A stretch of 64,000 nt of DNA from Methylosarcina fibrata AML-C10 (GTDB taxonomy: Bacteria > Pseudomonadota > Gammaproteobacteria > Methylococcales > Methylomonadaceae). Every line of letters begins with the position of its first letter. The stretch's first letter is position 1. Of this stretch, positions 25,439 through 34,785 are shown piece after piece. Location of the stretch: positions 1,609,849 through 1,673,848 of the forward strand of contig NZ_KB889965.1 of the NCBI RefSeq assembly GCF_000372865.1, given 5' to 3'. The notes below the pieces were generated by a model that was given only the letters and a program-made list of their open reading frames with translations, did not search any database and was not told the DNA's origin. A program made the translations under genes and the position numbers.

Positions 25439-27076
25439 ATGCCAATTATCTCTTATCCAGGCAAACCTGAAATGCTGACGCGACTGATCGTCTATTGGGC
25501 GTATTTTCTAAAAACCTGGCCGCGTTACCAAAACACCAAGCGTTTTTTTCATTCCCTTCTGATCGATCCGAAGAGCCGGCTACGAGCCTACTTCGATGTG
25601 TTCATGATCGCCATGGTCATGATCAGCGTTTTTTTATTGATCTATGAAGTCGATCAGACGCCGAACGAGGCGCAGACCGTCTTCGAACACGTCGTCGTCG
25701 TTCTGTTCGCTGCCGAATATCTGCTGCGCCTCTGGCTGTACAGCGATAATCATCAACTCATCCTGGATTATTATGAAAAGACGGAATATCTGAATATCCC
25801 TTTCCGTCTGCGCAAAGTCTCCGCTCTGATTCTTGCGAAAAAAATCGAATACGTCACCAGTCCCCTGGCGATGATCGACCTGCTGGCCATTTTGCCGAGC
25901 TACCGGCCGCTCAGAATCTTGCGCATCTTTCTTATCTTCCGGTTGTTCAAGCTGTTCCGCTATATCAACAGCATCAAGCTGTTTACCCAGATCCTGTCCA
26001 ACAAGCGTTTCGAGCTTTACACGCTGGCCGTGTTCCTGGGTTTTCTGATCTTCATCGGCAGCACGGCCATTTATCTATTGGAAAATCCCGAAAAAGGCGG
26101 CAGAGTCCGCGACCTGTTCGACGCCTTTTATCTGACGGTGGTAACCCTTTCCACTGTCGGTTACGGCGATATCGCACCGCAGACGACCGGCGGCCGCCTG
26201 GTCGCGATGTTTCTGATCTTTACCGGTCTCGGCGTCTTGTCTTTCTTTACTTCCATTATCGTCTCGGCATTTGCCGACAAAGTGCACGACATGCGCGAGA
26301 GCAGCGTCTATACCGAGCTGTATCGGCACGACGACATCGTCATCATTTGCGGATTCGGCCGGGTGGCTCTGCACATTGCCCGGCAATTGCAAAAACATCA
26401 CAAGCCTTTCGTCATTATCGATAAAGACCCGGCCCGCGCGGAGGCCGCCAAGCACCTGGGTTTCCTGGCCATCCAGGCCGATGCCAGCAAAAATGAAGTC
26501 CTGACCAACGCGGGCATTGCCCGCAACGCCACCGCCGTAGTGTGCGCGACCGGAGACGACGTCACCAACGTTTACATCACCCTGACCGGCCGCCAGTTAA
26601 ATCCCGGTATTCGAATCATTTCCCGGGTATACGGAGCGGAAAACATCAAGAAACTGTATCAGGCCGGAGCGAATCTGGTCATCGATCCGATCGAGACGGC
26701 AGGCATGGTGGCGGCCGAATACGTCGGCCAGCCGGTCGCGTTCGAGGCGATTTTGGGCATCATGCGCGAAGAAAAGGCGTTTATCATGGAAACGATCGGC
26801 GTACAGCCCGGCTCTTCGATCGTGGGAAAAACGCTCGGCGAGCTCGATTTCGAGCGGAGCAAACTGATGTTGATCGGAGTCATCGGGAGTTATCCGGAAT
26901 ACCGGAAGGAGAAATACCGCTATCCGTTAAAAAACCAGCATTTTTATTTTAATCCGGAAAAATTTTTCGTACTGCGCGAAGGCGACTTGCTCGTGGTATT
27001 GGGCAAACAAATCGGCATCGACTACTTCCGCTACCAGATCGAAAAGAGCCGGCTGAAACTGGGAGGCAAACGATGA
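25439..27076 (+). CDS. Voltage-gated-type potassium channel with cytosolic RCK domain
   Basis: The 545-residue membrane protein has six transmembrane segments. S4 shows positive residues at intervals of three (R156, R159, R162, R168, K171, R174 in YRPLRILRIFLIFRLFKLFRY), followed by S5, a pore loop with selectivity filter STVGYGD (238-244) and S6. The cytosolic part is an RCK domain: NAD-binding GFGRVA (305-310), then TrkA-N and TrkA-C regions (about 298-420 and 440-535). It should conduct K+ across the inner membrane. A start at ATG 25472 (MLTRLIVYWAY), 10 bases after AGG, is a good alternative. The next gene overlaps by four bases. Confidence 0.9.
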   Translation: MPIISYPGKPEMLTRLIVYWAYFLKTWPRYQNTKRFFHSLLIDPKSRLRAYFDVFMIAMVMISVFLLIYEVDQTPNEAQTVFEHVVVVLFAAEYLLRLWLYSDNHQLILDYYEKTEYLNIPFRLRKVSALILAKKIEYVTSPLAMIDLLAILPSYRPLRILRIFLIFRLFKLFRYINSIKLFTQILSNKRFELYTLAVFLGFLIFIGSTAIYLLENPEKGGRVRDLFDAFYLTVVTLSTVGYGDIAPQTTGGRLVAMFLIFTGLGVLSFFTSIIVSAFADKVHDMRESSVYTELYRHDDIVIICGFGRVALHIARQLQKHHKPFVIIDKDPARAEAAKHLGFLAIQADASKNEVLTNAGIARNATAVVCATGDDVTNVYITLTGRQLNPGIRIISRVYGAENIKKLYQAGANLVIDPIETAGMVAAEYVGQPVAFEAILGIMREEKAFIMETIGVQPGSSIVGKTLGELDFERSKLMLIGVIGSYPEYRKEKYRYPLKNQHFYFNPEKFFVLREGDLLVVLGKQIGIDYFRYQIEKSRLKLGGKR

Positions 27077-27798
27077 AACGGATTGTTGTCTTCGGCGACG
27101 TCCGCATGGCTCTGGAAACGATGTCGCGGCTCGACCGACAAACTTCCACCGTCGTGTACGCGGCGCCAAGCGAAAACGAAGCCGTTTTCATCGCGGACCA
27201 CGGCTTTCCGACGGCGATCGTTGATTTTCGCGACGACGAGGCGTTGAAAACCGTCGGCATCGGCTCCGGCGTCGATTATCTTTTCTGCTTTTTCGAAGCC
27301 GATTCCGATAATGTCTTTTTGACGATTTCCGCGCGCGCACTCGACAAGAAGCTGAATATTCTTGCGATCGTTCATGATTCCGATTCTTCGGAGAAATTAT
27401 TGGCGGCGGGCGCCGACAAAATCATTGATCCCTACGAAATCAGCGGACGCAGAACCCATGAAGTCCTGGTCAAGCCGGAAATCACCCAGATCCTCGATCA
27501 GACCGTATTCCGGCGCCACGATCTGAATATCGCCGAGATCGAAATTCCTGTGGGTTCCCGGCTGGAACGCTGCCGGCTCAGCTCGCTCCGGTTAAACGAA
27601 CGGCACAATCTGATTCTGATCGGCGTCGTCGACAAGGAACTGGGCAACGAACTGCATTTTGCCGTCGGCGACAAGGAGCATGTTCTGAATGCCGGGGACG
27701 TGCTGGTCGTCATGGGTCCCGCCGAGGAGATTAAAGAATTCAAGGAACAGTTGATTTCCACTCGGAAAGAAACGAACGCCAGCCTTTTGAACGAATGA
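27073..27798 (+). CDS. RCK/TrkA-domain protein paired with the potassium channel
   Basis: The 241-residue cytosolic product has a TrkA-N-like Rossmann domain (about 1-125) and a TrkA-C domain (about 150-225; IEIPVGSRLERCRL, LNAGDVLVVMGP). The dinucleotide loop reads FGDVRMALE, without the usual GxGxxG, so NAD binding may be lost while the fold remains. The start codon overlaps the channel gene's stop (ATGA), so the two are translationally coupled. This suggests a gating ring with two different RCK subunits, one fused to the channel and one free. That pairing is inference from gene order. Confidence 0.83.
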   Translation: MKRIVVFGDVRMALETMSRLDRQTSTVVYAAPSENEAVFIADHGFPTAIVDFRDDEALKTVGIGSGVDYLFCFFEADSDNVFLTISARALDKKLNILAIVHDSDSSEKLLAAGADKIIDPYEISGRRTHEVLVKPEITQILDQTVFRRHDLNIAEIEIPVGSRLERCRLSSLRLNERHNLILIGVVDKELGNELHFAVGDKEHVLNAGDVLVVMGPAEEIKEFKEQLISTRKETNASLLNE

Positions 27799-28056
27799 AT
27801 CGATCGATCCGGGCCATTGTCACGTTCTCGATGCAATCGGCGCCGGCCGCGGTCTGCTGAATAGGTCTTACGCGCAAAGTGCGGTGCCGGCGTCACCGGG
27901 CGGACACGTAATGCCTGTTCCCAGGCAGACGCTTGAGAACAGGCTCGAATCCGCTCGCGCCTCGGGAACCCTGCATAAGGCACGAAGAAAAGCGTGTCCT
28001 TAAAGCGCCATCAAAGTTCAGAACAGAGCAACTCGTCATGGCGAGACCGATTCCCT

Positions 28057-29481
28057 TCATTCCATCGAAGCTTCATTTCCGGACTTTAAACCGGCCGGAA
28101 TTAAAATACGCCGTCCCCGCCATTCTTCCCACGAGGCCGCCAGGATATAACTACCGAAAGCGATCGAAAGAGACAACAGATAAGGCGTCGCCAGTTCAAG
28201 TACATGCTGGCCGATGAGCCAGGTCAGCATGCCCGCGGCAAGGGTGACGCCGGCGCTGAGCACGCCGCCGAAACGGGTGAACAATCCGAAGAGGACGACG
28301 GTAAAGATGCCGGCGCTGCCGAAGGCAGAGGCTTCTTCGACCAGCGTGTAGACGCGATCCGCATACAGTGCCATGACAAACGCGATAACGCCGCACAGCA
28401 TCACCATCCATCGGGCCATTTTTACTTTGCCTTCGTCGCTGATCGATTTCACCGCCGGCACGATCAAATTGTGCGACAGCAGGGCCGAGGCCGCCAGAAG
28501 CGCGCTGTCCACGGTGGATAAAATGGCGGAAATCAAGGCTCCGGCGAAAACGATATATAAAAAGGTATTCAGATGGTTCCGGGCCAGGGCGGGCAGAATC
28601 TGCTCGGGATGCTCAAGCCCCGGCAACAATTGCCCGCCGAGAAGGCCGATAAAGACCGGAATCAGCCCGACCGCCAGATAGAGAACGCCGCCTTGAAGAC
28701 AGGCGCGCCGTGCAATCCGGGGCGAACGGCTGGCCAGCACCCGGGCCACCAGTTCCTGCGACAGCACCGAACCGCAAATGGGAATCGCCCAGTGTTCAAC
28801 GATTTCGGCCAGAGAAGTATGGTCGGCTCGGAAAAAAGCGAGCCGTTTCGGTTCGATATGGGCAATCGAGGCCTCGACGCCGCCGCCCGCCTGCAACAGC
28901 AACGCCAACAGCAGGATCAGCCCGACGATCAAGGCCACGCCCTGCACGGCGTCGGTCACGACGTCGGCGAGAAGGCCGCCGTACATCGTATAGATGATGA
29001 CGACCCCGGCCGCCACGGCGATGGCCATCTCCACCTGAAACCCCGACGCCGCCGACAGCACCTGTCCGAAGGCGCGAATCTGGGCCGCCGCCCACATGAC
29101 CGACGTCGGCGCGATCAAGACGACGGCCAGGTTTTGAATGCGGGCGGAATAGCGTTGCTCGAACAAATCCGCGAGGGTCGTCAGGTTGCGCCGCCACAAC
29201 TGAGCGGCGAAGAACAGGCCCATCACCATCAGACACACCGTATAGCCGAACGGATCGATCGTGGCCCCCGACAAGCCGTTTTCATAGACCGAACCGGCCG
29301 CGCCGATGCAGGTTTCGGCGCCGAACCAGGTGGCGAACACGCTCAAACTGGCCATGCCGGTGCCGAGGCTTCGGCCAGCCAGAAGATAATCGTCTTCGCT
29401 GGTGATGCGGCGGGAAAAATACACCCCGACCCAAAGCTGCATCAGAATATAGACGATAACGCCGAAGAGAACGGTATTCAT
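28057..29481 (-). CDS. Sodium:solute symporter family (SSS) transporter
   Basis: The 474-residue inner-membrane protein has about 13 transmembrane helices and the SSS pattern: LAGRSLGTGMASLSVFATWFGAET near the first unwound helix, YTMYGGLLADVVTDAVQG, SQELVARVLASRSP, and ISAILSTVDSALLAASALLSHN containing the Na+-site Ser/Asp residues. SSS proteins couple inward sodium flow to uptake of a small solute such as proline, pantothenate, acetate or a sugar. The substrate cannot be read from the sequence. It is 129 bases from the GGDEF-EAL gene on the same strand. Confidence 0.9.
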   Translation of the reverse strand: MNTVLFGVIVYILMQLWVGVYFSRRITSEDDYLLAGRSLGTGMASLSVFATWFGAETCIGAAGSVYENGLSGATIDPFGYTVCLMVMGLFFAAQLWRRNLTTLADLFEQRYSARIQNLAVVLIAPTSVMWAAAQIRAFGQVLSAASGFQVEMAIAVAAGVVIIYTMYGGLLADVVTDAVQGVALIVGLILLLALLLQAGGGVEASIAHIEPKRLAFFRADHTSLAEIVEHWAIPICGSVLSQELVARVLASRSPRIARRACLQGGVLYLAVGLIPVFIGLLGGQLLPGLEHPEQILPALARNHLNTFLYIVFAGALISAILSTVDSALLAASALLSHNLIVPAVKSISDEGKVKMARWMVMLCGVIAFVMALYADRVYTLVEEASAFGSAGIFTVVLFGLFTRFGGVLSAGVTLAAGMLTWLIGQHVLELATPYLLSLSIAFGSYILAASWEEWRGRRILIPAGLKSGNEASME

Positions 29482-29610
29482 GGTTTCAACAATAATCCAA
29501 AAATCGGTCGGGACGGTTCAATCTCTTTCACGGCGACGCTGGAGAAACGGGCCGAAACCGGCGGACGACGGACGTCCGGCGCGAACGCGAGGCAATACCG
29601 TCGGGCTTGC

Positions 29611-32037
29611 TTAAGACGATTCCAGCTCCTTTTTAGCCAGATAGTCTTCGAATTCGGCCAGCGGGATCGGTCTGCCGAAAAAATAGCCCTGGAAATACGG
29701 GCAGCGGTATTTGGAAAGATACCGCCATTGCGCCTTGGTTTCAACGCCTTCGGCGATGACGACCAGATCGAGGCTGCGCCCCAGCGACAGAATGCTGCGT
29801 ATGATTGCCGCGTCCTGGCTGTTTTTTGAAAAATCCCGGATAAAACCCTTGTCGATTTTTAACTGATTGACCGGCAAAAGCGATAAATACGCGAGCGACG
29901 AATAGCCGGTGCCGAAGTCGTCCATGGCGAATTCCACGCCGAGTTTATTAATCTCGACCATCTTGGCTATCACTGCCTCCGGGTTTTCCATGACCAGACT
30001 TTCGTTGATTTCCAGTTTGAGCCGGCCGGGATCCACTTCGAACTCCGCCAATACCGCGCGGAGCTGATCGATAAAATCCGGCTGCCGGAACTGGCGGGCG
30101 CTGATGTTGACCGATACCGTCAAATGCCGGGTTAAAGGATGGTCGGCCCAGGCCGCAAGAATCGCGCAGGCCCGGTTGAGAACCCATTGACCGATCGGCA
30201 GGATCAGACCGGTTTCCTCGGCCAGGGGCACAAATTTGGCCGGCGGCACAAAGCCTCTCTGAGGATGCTGCCAGTGCAGCAGGATTTCCGCTCCCACCGC
30301 CTGCCCTTCTGCGTTCACCTGCACTTGAAACAGCAAGTCCAGTTCGCCTCCGCTGAGCGCATGGCGCAAATCGGCTTCCAGGGCATTGCGCTCGTTAAAC
30401 ACCGACTGCATCGCCGGATCGAAGACCCGAATCGTGTCGCGTCCGGCGTGCTTGGCCTGATACATGGCCATGTCCGCTCGTTTCAGCAGATCGTTGATGG
30501 GCACGGTATGCCCCAGAAACAACACCAGACCGATGCTGGCGCTGGAATGGTGCTCGAAATGATTTTTGTTTTCCGAAGGATTGCCCAGATCCAGCCAATA
30601 AGTCGCCGCCAGGGCTTCCCGGATTTTTTCCGCTACCGCCAGCGTCTGCACGGCCGCCTCCTCCGGTTTTTTCGACAGGTTTTCCAGCATCACGACAAAC
30701 TCGTCCCCGCCCATGCGCGCCACCGTATCGCCTTCGCGGACACAGGACTGCAACCGTTTCGCCACTTCGATCAGCAACTTGTCGCCGAGATCGTGGCCCT
30801 GCGTGTCGTTCAGTATTTTGAAACGGTCAAGGTCCATCATCATCAGGGCGCCGTAATGCTGGCTCCGCTGGCTGCTGACCAGAGCGATGCCCAGGCGGTC
30901 CAGCATCAACCGGCGGTTGGGCAGATGCGTGAGAGGATCGTAAAAGGCCAGGTTTCGAATGTGTTCTTCCGCTTCCTTGAGCGCACTGATGTCGAAAAAG
31001 GCGGAAACATAATGACTGATTTCACCGGTATGGTCGGTTACCGCGCTCACCGAGAGCCAGACCGGGTAGATCGTGCCGTTCTTGTGCCGGTCCCATACCT
31101 CGCCTTCCCAGTGCCGGTTCTGTTTCAGCTCTTCCCATAATTTCGCATAAAAGGTCTTGTCCTGCATGCCTGATTGCAGAATGTCCGGATATTGCCCGAT
31201 CGCTTCTTCCATCGTGTAACCGGTCAGACGGGTGAAGGCACTGTTGACCCGGATGATGCGGCCCGTTTTGTCGGTGATCAGAATGCCTTCGTTGACTTCG
31301 AAAGCCGTCGCGGCGATGCGCAAATCGATCTCTTCCAGTTTGCGGTCGGTGATTTCGGTCCAGGCGGCCAGCACTTCTTTCGGCAGACCGTTTTCGTCAA
31401 TGATCAACTGCTGTTCGTCCCGGATCCATAACACGGAGCCTTTCTTATGGATAAAGCGGTATTCGTAAACCTGATGTTTGCCGGAAAACAGGGCCCTGCT
31501 TTCTTTCAGCACCCGGCCGCGATCCTTCTCGTAAAGATGCTGCTCCCACCACAGAGGTTCCAGCGCTTCCTCGATGCTGTAACCGGTAATGCGCGTCAGG
31601 TTGTCGCTGATCCAGTGCGGTATCAGGCGCTTCTGCTCGACTTTCAGCGCGAATAGAACCGTCGGACTGGTGGCGACCATGTAGCTCAACTGCTCGGTCG
31701 ACCGTTTTAGCTGATGGGTGATCTGCTGCGTCCGGTCCAGCATCCTGTCCAGTTTTTCTTTGGTTATGATCAGGTAGTAGCTCAGCGAGGTCAGTACCGC
31801 CGTGATGGCCACGACAATCAAAATGATCGACGAAGAATCGTAGGAGGTGCTCTGCAGAGCATACTGCTGTACAGGCGCCAGGGGCATTTGCTGTGCCGCT
31901 GCCGCCCCGGCGCCATGCAATAGACAACCAAGAAAAAAAGCCAACTGCCTTAATGTACCCGGACGGCAATAAAACCGTCGGCTCTTTTTTCCTGTGAGCG
32001 GGACAAGTACGCTGTTTCCGGGGATAGGATCGATCAT
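29611..32037 (-). CDS. Membrane PAS-PAS-GGDEF-EAL cyclic-di-GMP enzyme
   Basis: The 808-residue product has an N-terminal export/anchor region (about 30-50), a second membrane segment (about 72-92), a coiled linker, two PAS/PAC units (about 120-240 and 245-365), a GGDEF domain (RMGGDEF) and a complete EAL domain. The EAL signature reads EILLHW; the catalytic Glu is kept, as are DDFGTGYSSL and EGVET. It therefore looks able both to make and to break cyclic di-GMP. I start at ATG 32037, which has GGAAG four bases upstream; the frame extends to a TTG at 32124 without a ribosome site. No partner gene is apparent. Confidence 0.92.
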   Translation of the reverse strand: MIDPIPGNSVLVPLTGKKSRRFYCRPGTLRQLAFFLGCLLHGAGAAAAQQMPLAPVQQYALQSTSYDSSSIILIVVAITAVLTSLSYYLIITKEKLDRMLDRTQQITHQLKRSTEQLSYMVATSPTVLFALKVEQKRLIPHWISDNLTRITGYSIEEALEPLWWEQHLYEKDRGRVLKESRALFSGKHQVYEYRFIHKKGSVLWIRDEQQLIIDENGLPKEVLAAWTEITDRKLEEIDLRIAATAFEVNEGILITDKTGRIIRVNSAFTRLTGYTMEEAIGQYPDILQSGMQDKTFYAKLWEELKQNRHWEGEVWDRHKNGTIYPVWLSVSAVTDHTGEISHYVSAFFDISALKEAEEHIRNLAFYDPLTHLPNRRLMLDRLGIALVSSQRSQHYGALMMMDLDRFKILNDTQGHDLGDKLLIEVAKRLQSCVREGDTVARMGGDEFVVMLENLSKKPEEAAVQTLAVAEKIREALAATYWLDLGNPSENKNHFEHHSSASIGLVLFLGHTVPINDLLKRADMAMYQAKHAGRDTIRVFDPAMQSVFNERNALEADLRHALSGGELDLLFQVQVNAEGQAVGAEILLHWQHPQRGFVPPAKFVPLAEETGLILPIGQWVLNRACAILAAWADHPLTRHLTVSVNISARQFRQPDFIDQLRAVLAEFEVDPGRLKLEINESLVMENPEAVIAKMVEINKLGVEFAMDDFGTGYSSLAYLSLLPVNQLKIDKGFIRDFSKNSQDAAIIRSILSLGRSLDLVVIAEGVETKAQWRYLSKYRCPYFQGYFFGRPIPLAEFEDYLAKKELESS

Positions 32038-32741
32038 TGCGCTTCCGACGCCAAAAATGATAAAAAAACTTAATGAGTAACGAGATTCTTTGAAGCAAAA
32101 AGGCAGGCTGCCGAAGACGTTCAATTATCGACGCATACTTTCGGTCAGGACTGTGCCGATCTGCTTGCCTCTCTGCCGTAAGAAAGCGTTTACCGATACT
32201 CTACGCTTATCCAAAAAGCGTGAAACCGGCCCGGAATGATTTGCCAAAATCTCCACGGCGCTTTTATCCCGGTAATTTTAGACTTTAATTGGCCGGCCGC
32301 ATGTTTTTCGGTAACGGCAGCCGGGCCCTCTCCTCGCCGCTTGCGGCTGCCGGCAACGGGATCGCAGCCCTTCCGACGACGTTTTCGGCCGCTGCCGTCA
32401 ACCGATCGCCGAGCGGAAAAATATAATCCGGATGATCGATGCAACCTATGGGTCAAATCGGCCGCATGATAACCTAGTGTAGATGAACTTCTTGGTCATT
32501 ATGACATCGGGAATGTTAAAATATCCTTATTTATACAGTGAATTCCGACGATTCAGCGAACGCTGCATCGACGCCAGGAAAGGCCGCCCCGTAGGGGTCT
32601 TCATCCCGTCCACTCGACACAAGCGCCGGGACCGGTTTTCAGGATGAAGCTTTCGGCAGCGGACAGTAAAAAAATCGCCGCGGATTCTTTGTTGATCCTG
32701 TCTTTTTTTCTTTATTAACCCAAGAGATAAACATATTGACC
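32038..32741. other. Intergenic stretch, no gene recognised
   Basis: About 700 bases between divergent genes. GC-rich and AT-rich patches alternate. No gene, RNA or clear hairpin could be supported. The AT-rich part at 32490-32540 and the stretch just before 32742 may hold the promoter of the next gene. Confidence 0.45.
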
Positions 32742-33143
32742 ATGAAAATCAACTATTTCACCCTCATTTTCAGTTTCGCCTTCGCAGCCGCTGTCGGTGG
32801 CTGCGGCACGACCGCTCCGGAGAAAAAGACCGAAGCCGCCGGCCAGCCGGCCGCTCTGGTCAACGATTTTCCGACCCGGGACCGCGTCGAATACGTGCTG
32901 AACTGCGTGGCGCAACACGGCGGCCTGACCTATATCACCCAGTACGCCTGCGGCTGCAAGATCGACAAAATCGCAGAAAAAATGACCTTTGCCGAATTCG
33001 AAGCGGCCAAAACCTTTACTTATCTGAAAAGCACTCCCGGTGAAAGCGGCGGCATCTTCCGCGATCCCAAGCAATCCAAGGATTTAAGAAAATTGCTTAA
33101 AGAGGCGGAAGCCTATGCCGAGAGAATGTGCTTCGTCAAATAA
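32742..33143 (+). CDS. Small cysteine-containing putative lipoprotein
   Basis: The 133-residue product has a signal peptide with a lipobox-like end (AVGGC). The mature part has four further cysteines (LNCVAQHGG, YACGCKIDK, RMCFVK), suggesting two disulfides or a metal site in the periplasm, and a mostly helical, charged C-terminal half. I do not recognise the family. ATG 32742 is used; a TTG two codons earlier has no better ribosome site. It is alone, about 690 bases before the tetR gene, on the same strand. Confidence 0.72.
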   Translation: MKINYFTLIFSFAFAAAVGGCGTTAPEKKTEAAGQPAALVNDFPTRDRVEYVLNCVAQHGGLTYITQYACGCKIDKIAEKMTFAEFEAAKTFTYLKSTPGESGGIFRDPKQSKDLRKLLKEAEAYAERMCFVK

Positions 33144-33793
33144 CGGCGAAAAGTCATGAAAGCTCATCCGGAAGCGCGATGGGCTTATTTACGCCCTGTT
33201 CGAGAACGGCCCGCTTTTTGCCGCGATGTTCTGAATTGAAGAGGAAAAGGCGGGCCAGCGGCCACTCCGTTCAGGAGCTTTCATATTTCCTTTTCCTCGC
33301 TTCCTCGATTCGCCAATACCGCTCATCCATTCAAACATCCGATAACACGTCGGCCGTCTTTTAGCGGTTACCTTCCTTGTTTGCCGGCCAAACTTACCCA
33401 AACGGACCGGACGGCATCCTCTTTAAATACCGGCTTTGTTTGGTCGAATGAAATTGCAGGCCGGTTTTGAATCTTCTTCTTGCGTTTCCCGACAACTCGT
33501 CCTCCTCCGCTTTCATGCCGCAAGAACTTCAAGAACCGGTTCTTTCTTTATCTTTATTGCTTCCAAAGCATTTTCGGTTCACAAGCACCACCAAAACTGT
33601 GTCAGGCGGAGCGAATTCATCCGCCTTGCACGCGGGGCTTCCAGTCGATAGTTCATCAATTCTTCGGACAAGCGAAAAACCGGTGGTTTAAACTCGGTAA
33701 AAAATTCTGTTGAAGAAATTGAATGAGCTCGGCAGATTGCGGTTGATCTTGAGGCACTTTTTCAGCGTCTCGATTTATTTTAATAATAAAGAT
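33144..33793. other. Intergenic stretch before the tetR promoter
   Basis: About 650 bases. Several overlapping short frames exist on both strands, but they have Ser/Arg-rich compositions typical of non-coding sequence and no ribosome sites. Nothing else was recognised. Confidence 0.45.
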
Positions 33794-33826
33794 TTGACAA
33801 TTCAAGACGACCGGTCGTATTATAAT
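33794..33826 (+). promoter_or_regulatory. tetR/SBP56-operon promoter with embedded palindromic operator
   Basis: TTGACA (33794-33799) and TATAAT (33821-33826), or the overlapping TATTAT at 33819-33824, form a sigma-70 promoter with a long 19-21-base spacer. Inside the spacer, 33807-33818 is the perfect 12-bp palindrome ACGACCGGTCGT, the size and symmetry expected of a TetR-family operator; NemR-type operators have a similar core. A bound repressor would block polymerase directly. The predicted transcription start falls within a few bases of the tetR ATG at 33830. Confidence 0.75.
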
Positions 33827-33829
33827 TTC

Positions 33830-34426
33830 ATGAACGCTACTTCACAAAAACGATTCAACCGCGACACTATCTTGAGCCAGGGCGTTTCCCTATTGATGCA
33901 GCAGGGCTACCACGGTACCGGGCTGAAAGAGATTCTGGACGCCGTAAGGATCCCGAAAGGGTCTTTTTACAATTACTTCGACAGCAAGGAAAGCTTTGCC
34001 GCCGAAGTCATCCAGCACTACATCGAGCCCTTTATCCGGCAACTGGAAGGCCATTTAAGCACTCCGGATCTCGATGCGTTGAGCGCGATCAAACGCTATT
34101 TCGACGAATTGATCGCCGAACTGGAAAAGTCCGGTTTCAAAGGCGGCTGTCTGCTCGGCAATTTGATGGGTGAAGTGGGCGACACCAGCGAACTGTGCCG
34201 CAACTCCCTGCAAACGGCCGTCCATCGCTACCGCGATTTGCTGAAGACCGGACTGGAAGCGGCGCAGAGCCAGGGCACCGTCAGAACCGACAAATCGGCC
34301 GAGGCGATGGCCGATCAACTGGTCGATGCCTGGCAGGGAGCCTTGTTAAGAATGAAAATCGAAAAATCCTCCGGACCGCTCAAGCAGTGTTGCCGGGATT
34401 TGCTGGACGATTATTTTAAAGCGTAA
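33830..34426 (+). CDS. TetR-family transcriptional repressor
   Basis: The 198-residue product has an N-terminal TetR helix-turn-helix (about 10-55; ILSQGVSLLMQQGYHGTG, LKEILDAVRIPKGSFYNYF) and a helical ligand-binding domain of the AcrR/NemR-like C-terminal kind (FKGGCLLGNLMGEVGD, ALLRMKIEKS). It contains Cys143-region residues (GGCLLG, ELCRNS, KQCCRDL) that could sense an electrophile or thiol. The ATG at 33830 lies immediately after the predicted -10 box and has no Shine-Dalgarno sequence; longer in-frame starts add a segment overlapping the promoter. It very probably represses its own promoter and the three genes that follow in the same direction. Confidence 0.9.
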   Translation: MNATSQKRFNRDTILSQGVSLLMQQGYHGTGLKEILDAVRIPKGSFYNYFDSKESFAAEVIQHYIEPFIRQLEGHLSTPDLDALSAIKRYFDELIAELEKSGFKGGCLLGNLMGEVGDTSELCRNSLQTAVHRYRDLLKTGLEAAQSQGTVRTDKSAEAMADQLVDAWQGALLRMKIEKSSGPLKQCCRDLLDDYFKA

Positions 34427-34486
34427 CACGGCGGCGACGTTCGAAAACAAGCCGGCCGGACGCATCAACCCACCAGGAGAACCACC

Positions 34487-34765
34487 ATGCCAAAATACAT
34501 TATCGAACGCGACATTCCCAACGTCGGCACGTTAACCCAGCAGGAATTACAAGGCATTTCGCAAAAATCGTGCGGCGTGCTGCGCGAAATGGGGCCGAAA
34601 ATCCAGTGGCTGCAAAGCTACGTGACCGGCGACAAGGTCTATTGCGTCTATATCGCTCCCGACGAAGCCAGCGTCCGGGAACACGCCGAAAGAGGCGGTT
34701 TTCCCGCGAACAGGATTTCCGAGGTCAAGAACATCATCGACCCGACCACGGCAGAAAGCCGTTAA
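34487..34765 (+). CDS. DUF4242 (SCO4226-type nickel-binding-like) protein
   Basis: The 92-residue product is a small ferredoxin-like alpha-beta protein of the DUF4242 family: KYIIERDIPNVGTL, then WLQSYVTGDKVYCVYIAPD and EHAERGGFPANRISEV. A Streptomyces relative (SCO4226) was reported to bind nickel, but most members have no known role. The ATG follows CAGGAGAACC, a strong ribosome site. It sits between tetR (60 bases) and a small ferredoxin gene (20 bases) in the SBP56 operon, so a role in metal handling or sulfur-compound metabolism is a reasonable guess. Confidence 0.85.
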   Translation: MPKYIIERDIPNVGTLTQQELQGISQKSCGVLREMGPKIQWLQSYVTGDKVYCVYIAPDEASVREHAERGGFPANRISEVKNIIDPTTAESR

Positions 34766-34785
34766 TCCCGACCGGAGAAATCGTC

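Noticed and set aside
28573-29829. 418-codon plus-strand open frame opposite the sodium symporter
   Set aside because: Low-complexity Arg/Gln/Asp/His-rich translation, antisense to a clear SSS transporter.
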